Source: a virus
DNA: 29,041 bases
Strand: one strand, 5' to 3'
Virus record (IMG/VR): IMGVR_UViG_3300037487_001276
Span: 1-29,041 of that record
Position numbers and translations under genes: made by a program. Shown here in pieces: positions 27,294 through 29,041 of the stretch. How positions within the stretch are numbered: the stretch's first letter is position 1; each line of letters starts with the position of its first letter. The notes beneath the pieces were generated by a model. It saw only the letters and a list, made by a program, of their open reading frames with translations, was not told the origin of the DNA and did not search any database.

Positions 27294-28049
27294 ATGTCAC
27301 TACTCAACTCAGGCAACAGTAAAACACGCAAGGGCGAAAAAAAAGGCTTCACAACCTACGGCTTGCATTTAGCACCGTCCAATCTATCAGGTTTCAACGT
27401 ATGCAAGGACGCATCTATCGGGTGCGGAAATGCCTGTCTGAATACTGCGGGGCGGGGTGCAATGAATTCAGTCCAGAAAGCACGAATCAAAAAAACGCTT
27501 TTCTTTTTTAAGGACAAGCAAAAATTCCTTGCCGAGCTTTGGGCGGAAGTCGCAAAATCTATCAAGTCGGCATCACGCAAGGGGATGACTCCCTGCTTTC
27601 GTCTCAACCTAACGAGTGACTTGCCTTGGGAAAAAATCAAATTCAACGGGCAAAATGTTTTCGAGGCTTTCCCCCTTGTAACCTTTTATGATTACACTAA
27701 ATCCCCCGAACGGATGACTGCCTTTCTTTCGTCGCAAAGAGTACCGCAAACATGGGCGGGTAACATGGCATGGGTGGCACAAGGTGGGCGAGATTTCCCA
27801 AAAAATTATCATCTCACTTTCTCACGCAGTGAAACGAATGGCGAGATTGCTTTGTCTTTCCTTAAGTCTGGCGGCAATGTCGCGATGGTCTTTCGCCATC
27901 ATCTCCCCACTTCTTACTTGGGATTCGAAGTCGTTGACGGTGACGAAACGGATTTGCGGTTCCTTGACGGGTCTGGAAAGATTATCGGTCTGAAGGAAAA
28001 AGGTCTTGCAAAAAAGGATGAAACGGGCTTTGTTCTTGAACCCGCATGA
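27294..28049 (+). CDS. Gene product 88-like (GP88) phage protein
   Basis: This 251-residue protein closely follows the gene product 88-like pattern: TRKGEKKGFTTYGLHLAPS (residues 11-29), FNVCKDASIGCGNACLNTAG (34-53, with C37, C44, C48), NSVQKARIKKTLFFFKD, FYDYTK, YHLTFSRSE, and a GLKEKGLAKKDETGF end. The conserved cysteines could bind metal or an iron-sulfur cluster, which is an inference. Members occur in actinobacteriophages and other phages and have no established activity. Its leaderless promoter supports ATG 27294. The stop overlaps the start of the 23-aa gene as ATGA. Confidence 0.87.
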   Translation: MSLLNSGNSKTRKGEKKGFTTYGLHLAPSNLSGFNVCKDASIGCGNACLNTAGRGAMNSVQKARIKKTLFFFKDKQKFLAELWAEVAKSIKSASRKGMTPCFRLNLTSDLPWEKIKFNGQNVFEAFPLVTFYDYTKSPERMTAFLSSQRVPQTWAGNMAWVAQGGRDFPKNYHLTFSRSETNGEIALSFLKSGGNVAMVFRHHLPTSYLGFEVVDGDETDLRFLDGSGKIIGLKEKGLAKKDETGFVLEPA

Positions 28050-28117
28050 ACGAAAACGCCACACTTCTCTGCATTCTAATCGCTTTCCTGTTCTTTATCC
28101 TAACGCATAACCGATGA
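28046..28117 (+). CDS. Single-span membrane peptide (23 aa)
   Basis: This 23-residue frame is linked by ATGA overlaps to both the upstream stop (28049) and the downstream start (28114), an arrangement unlikely by chance. The product is one hydrophobic stretch (ATLLCILIAFLFFILT) flanked by a short polar N-terminus and a basic end (HNR), a likely single transmembrane segment with the C-terminus inside. Its role could be membrane modification, holin-like or regulatory; the sequence does not show which. Confidence 0.6.
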   Translation: MNENATLLCILIAFLFFILTHNR

Positions 28118-28311
28118 AAATCTTTCAAACAATAAGCTCAACCGAAGAGGGCGATTTCTTCATAAGTGCAATTCACGAAGAGCAAAAAATAAAAACGCTT
28201 TCTATCCATCCAATAGAGGGCGGCATCGTTCAAGATTCAATTCCGCTTTGCCACCTAAGCGGTCTGTCTATCTTGGTGGAAAAAATACAGGAAATTCTAT
28301 CAGAAATCTAA
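28114..28311 (+). CDS. Hypothetical small protein (65 aa)
   Basis: This 65-residue protein starts at the ATGA overlap with the 23-aa gene. It is beta-rich at first (KIFQTISSTEEGDFFISAIH, then EQKIKTLSIHPIEGGIV) and ends with a helix (LSILVEKIQEILSEI). No family is recognised. It ends the last rightward unit, and a terminator begins 10 nt later. Confidence 0.7.
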   Translation: MKIFQTISSTEEGDFFISAIHEEQKIKTLSIHPIEGGIVQDSIPLCHLSGLSILVEKIQEILSEI

Positions 28312-28320
28312 TTGTTAGAA

Positions 28321-28346
28321 CCCACCCGCAAGGGTGGGCTTCTTTT
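28321..28346 (+). terminator. Rho-independent terminator (GCAA loop)
   Basis: CCCACCC, GCAA, GGGTGGG is followed by CTTCTTTT, with a GTTAGAATCTAAC palindrome just after (about 28349-28361). Confidence 0.88.
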
Positions 28347-28366
28347 CGTTAGAATCTAACGGAAGT

Positions 28367-28445
28367 CATAACTCGCTAAGTATCAACGAGTTACGCGAGC
28401 GCCCCCGCCTCGCGTCCATAACTCGTTCACTATCAATGACTTACA
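28367..28445. repeat. Twin-palindrome unit 10
   Basis: Palindromes at 28367-28395 and 28417-28445 have centres 50 bp apart around a forward C-rich block (GCGCCCCCGCCTCGCG). The second has non-matching arms (AACTC with GACTT). It is the last unit in the window and no promoter follows it before the minus-strand tRNA. Confidence 0.85.
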
Positions 28446-28482
28446 GAAACACGCAATCGCATGGTCTCTTTTTTTTCGTTAT

Positions 28483-28511
28483 CGCAACTCGTTGATGATC
28501 AATGACTTACA
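28483..28511. repeat. Third palindrome after unit 10
   Basis: CGCAACTCGTTGA ... TCAATGACTTACA has its centre 66 bp after the second palindrome of unit 10, the same offset as the extra palindrome at 22458. A T-run precedes it. Confidence 0.75.
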
Positions 28512-28524
28512 GAACCCTATATGC

Positions 28525-28585
28525 TTATTTAGGCAATCTCAATTGAACTTAGTCCAATTATTTAGGCAAACTCAATTAAACTTAG
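28525..28585. repeat. 28-bp tandem direct repeat beside the tRNA
   Basis: TTATTTAGGCAATCTCAATT and its continuation to GAACTTAG (28525-28552) repeat at 28558-28585 with two changes and a 33-bp period. It lies 10 nt beyond the 3' end of the minus-strand tRNA and has no coding content. Confidence 0.75.
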
Positions 28586-28594
28586 ATTATTATT

Positions 28595-28669
28595 TGGTGG
28601 GTCATGTAGGAATCGAACCTACATTGGAGGATTAGAAATCCTCAGTCCTATCCGTTGAACGAATGACCC
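28595..28669 (-). tRNA. tRNA-Arg (anticodon UCU), CCA encoded
   Basis: On the minus strand a complete cloverleaf is readable: acceptor GGGTCAT/ATGACCC, anticodon stem GAGGA/TCCTC closing the loop TTTCTAA (anticodon TCT), T arm GTAGG-TTCGATT-CCTAC, discriminator A, then encoded CCA. It decodes AGA/AGG, codons common in AT-rich left-arm genes (for example the capsid-operon proteins), so it may help late translation in a host that uses other Arg codons. It is the only RNA gene seen in the window. Confidence 0.93.
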
Positions 28670-28689
28670 TTATTTAAAGTCTCATATAT

Positions 28690-28700
28690 CGTACACTAAT
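28690..28700 (-). promoter_or_regulatory. Late-motif relative upstream of the tRNA
   Basis: ATTAGTGTAC on the minus strand shares TTAGTGTA with the four putative late promoters and lies about 22 nt before the tRNA 5' end. It sits in an imperfect inverted repeat (about 28683-28722: CATATATCGTAC ... and the opposing ATATATCATAC) that could alternatively be a hairpin ending the upstream gene. Confidence 0.35.
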
Positions 28701-28736
28701 ACTGTATTAAGTATGATATATAAGACGTTATGTTAT

Positions 28737-29021
28737 TTAGATGTAGATAGCTAAAATTTCTTCGTCGCTCATTGTTGTAAGCATGAATAGCTGATTGTAT
28801 TCTGTTGGTTCGCCATCGACAGGAGATTCGCCATCGTCATGAAAGTATTGCATTCTTAGGCGACCATCGATAAGGTAGTCAAAGTCTTCGCCCCACTTGT
28901 TACCGTCGAGAACGATTGAGGGATATCTTTTGCCGTTGTTCTTACCAACGATTCCATATTCGACGACTAGGCGGCGGTAGCTGCTTTTATCCATTTTGGT
29001 GATGTCTGTTATTGTTTCCAT
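28737..29021 (-). CDS. Hypothetical protein near the right edge
   Basis: This 94-residue acidic protein starts at ATG 29021, 20 nt from the window edge, so its promoter is outside or partly outside. It contains TDITKMDKSSYRRLVVEYG, a central GKRYPSIVLDGNKWGEDFDY stretch, and a C-terminal helix (TMSDEEILAIYI). No family is recognised. It is transcribed toward the tRNA, with which it may share a transcript. Confidence 0.7.
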   Translation of the reverse strand: METITDITKMDKSSYRRLVVEYGIVGKNNGKRYPSIVLDGNKWGEDFDYLIDGRLRMQYFHDDGESPVDGEPTEYNQLFMLTTMSDEEILAIYI

Positions 29022-29041
29022 GTTAGAAGTTTTCGAAGTTG

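Noticed and set aside
27356-28064. Minus-strand and alternative-frame ORFs over the GP88-like gene
   Set aside because: The plus-strand gene has clear family motifs and a promoter; the others have no start context or recognisable content.
18181-28520. CRISPR array made of the recurring palindromes
   Set aside because: The repeats come in pairs 50 bp apart separated by genes of hundreds of bases, and the DNA between pair members is a conserved GC block rather than unique spacers. No cas gene is present.
28525-28585. Prophage attachment site at the tRNA
   Set aside because: The repeat does not overlap the tRNA and its copies are adjacent rather than at two ends of an element, and no integrase gene is in the window.

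Overview
This window looks like part of a tailed double-stranded DNA bacteriophage (Caudoviricetes) of fairly large genome size. The evidence is a contiguous virion-assembly and DNA-packaging block: large terminase, portal, prohead protease fused to scaffold, HK97-type major capsid protein, neck proteins and tail-tube-like proteins. No integrase, rRNA or host metabolic gene was seen. The host cannot be named from the sequence. Almost no gene has a Shine-Dalgarno sequence, and starts sit behind A-rich, often leaderless sequence, so the host or the infected cell must initiate translation well without anti-Shine-Dalgarno pairing.

Left arm (1 to about 16,930, minus strand, AT-rich): genes run leftward in tight, often TAATG- or ATGA-overlapping order. 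They are a PhoH-like ATPase, a zinc-ribbon protein, a sigma-factor-like protein, a probable small terminase, a C2H2 zinc finger plus ERCC4 nuclease, TerL, portal, protease-scaffold, a probable capsid decoration protein, the major capsid protein, a SAP-like protein, four neck or tail-completion candidates, a tail-tube candidate and a truncated tail-tube paralogue carrying Ig-like repeats. A shared motif, TWTAGTGTAA, lies just upstream of PhoH, portal, protease and the terminal tail gene, and a relative lies upstream of the tRNA. I infer it is the phage late promoter, perhaps read by the encoded sigma-like protein.

Right arm (16,957 to about 28,311, plus strand, higher GC): about 30 small genes in some 14 transcription units. 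Ten of the 14 recognisable sigma70-type promoters place exactly six bases between the -10 hexamer and the ATG, which puts the predicted transcription start on the A of the start codon (leaderless mRNA). Recognisable products are a SprT-like metalloprotease, a DUF932 protein, a gene product 88-like protein, a possible SH3-barrel (DUF2693/WYL_2-like) membrane protein and small membrane proteins. The rest are unknown.

Most right-arm units are separated by a stereotyped boundary: a near-identical CCCACCC-GCAA-GGGTGGG terminator, a GTTAGANTCTAAC palindrome, two 29-bp palindromes with centres exactly 50 bp apart around a GC-rich block, TGTTAGA direct repeats, a TGTCAAG box, and an A-rich promoter. 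Ten such twin-palindrome units were found, and in three the GC block is inverted. This is the most unusual system in the window. It could be a phage-wide operator or stoperator array, an insulator, or a set of replication or recombination sites.

Right end (28,525 to 29,021): a 28-bp direct repeat, a minus-strand tRNA-Arg(UCU) with encoded CCA, and a minus-strand gene of unknown function.
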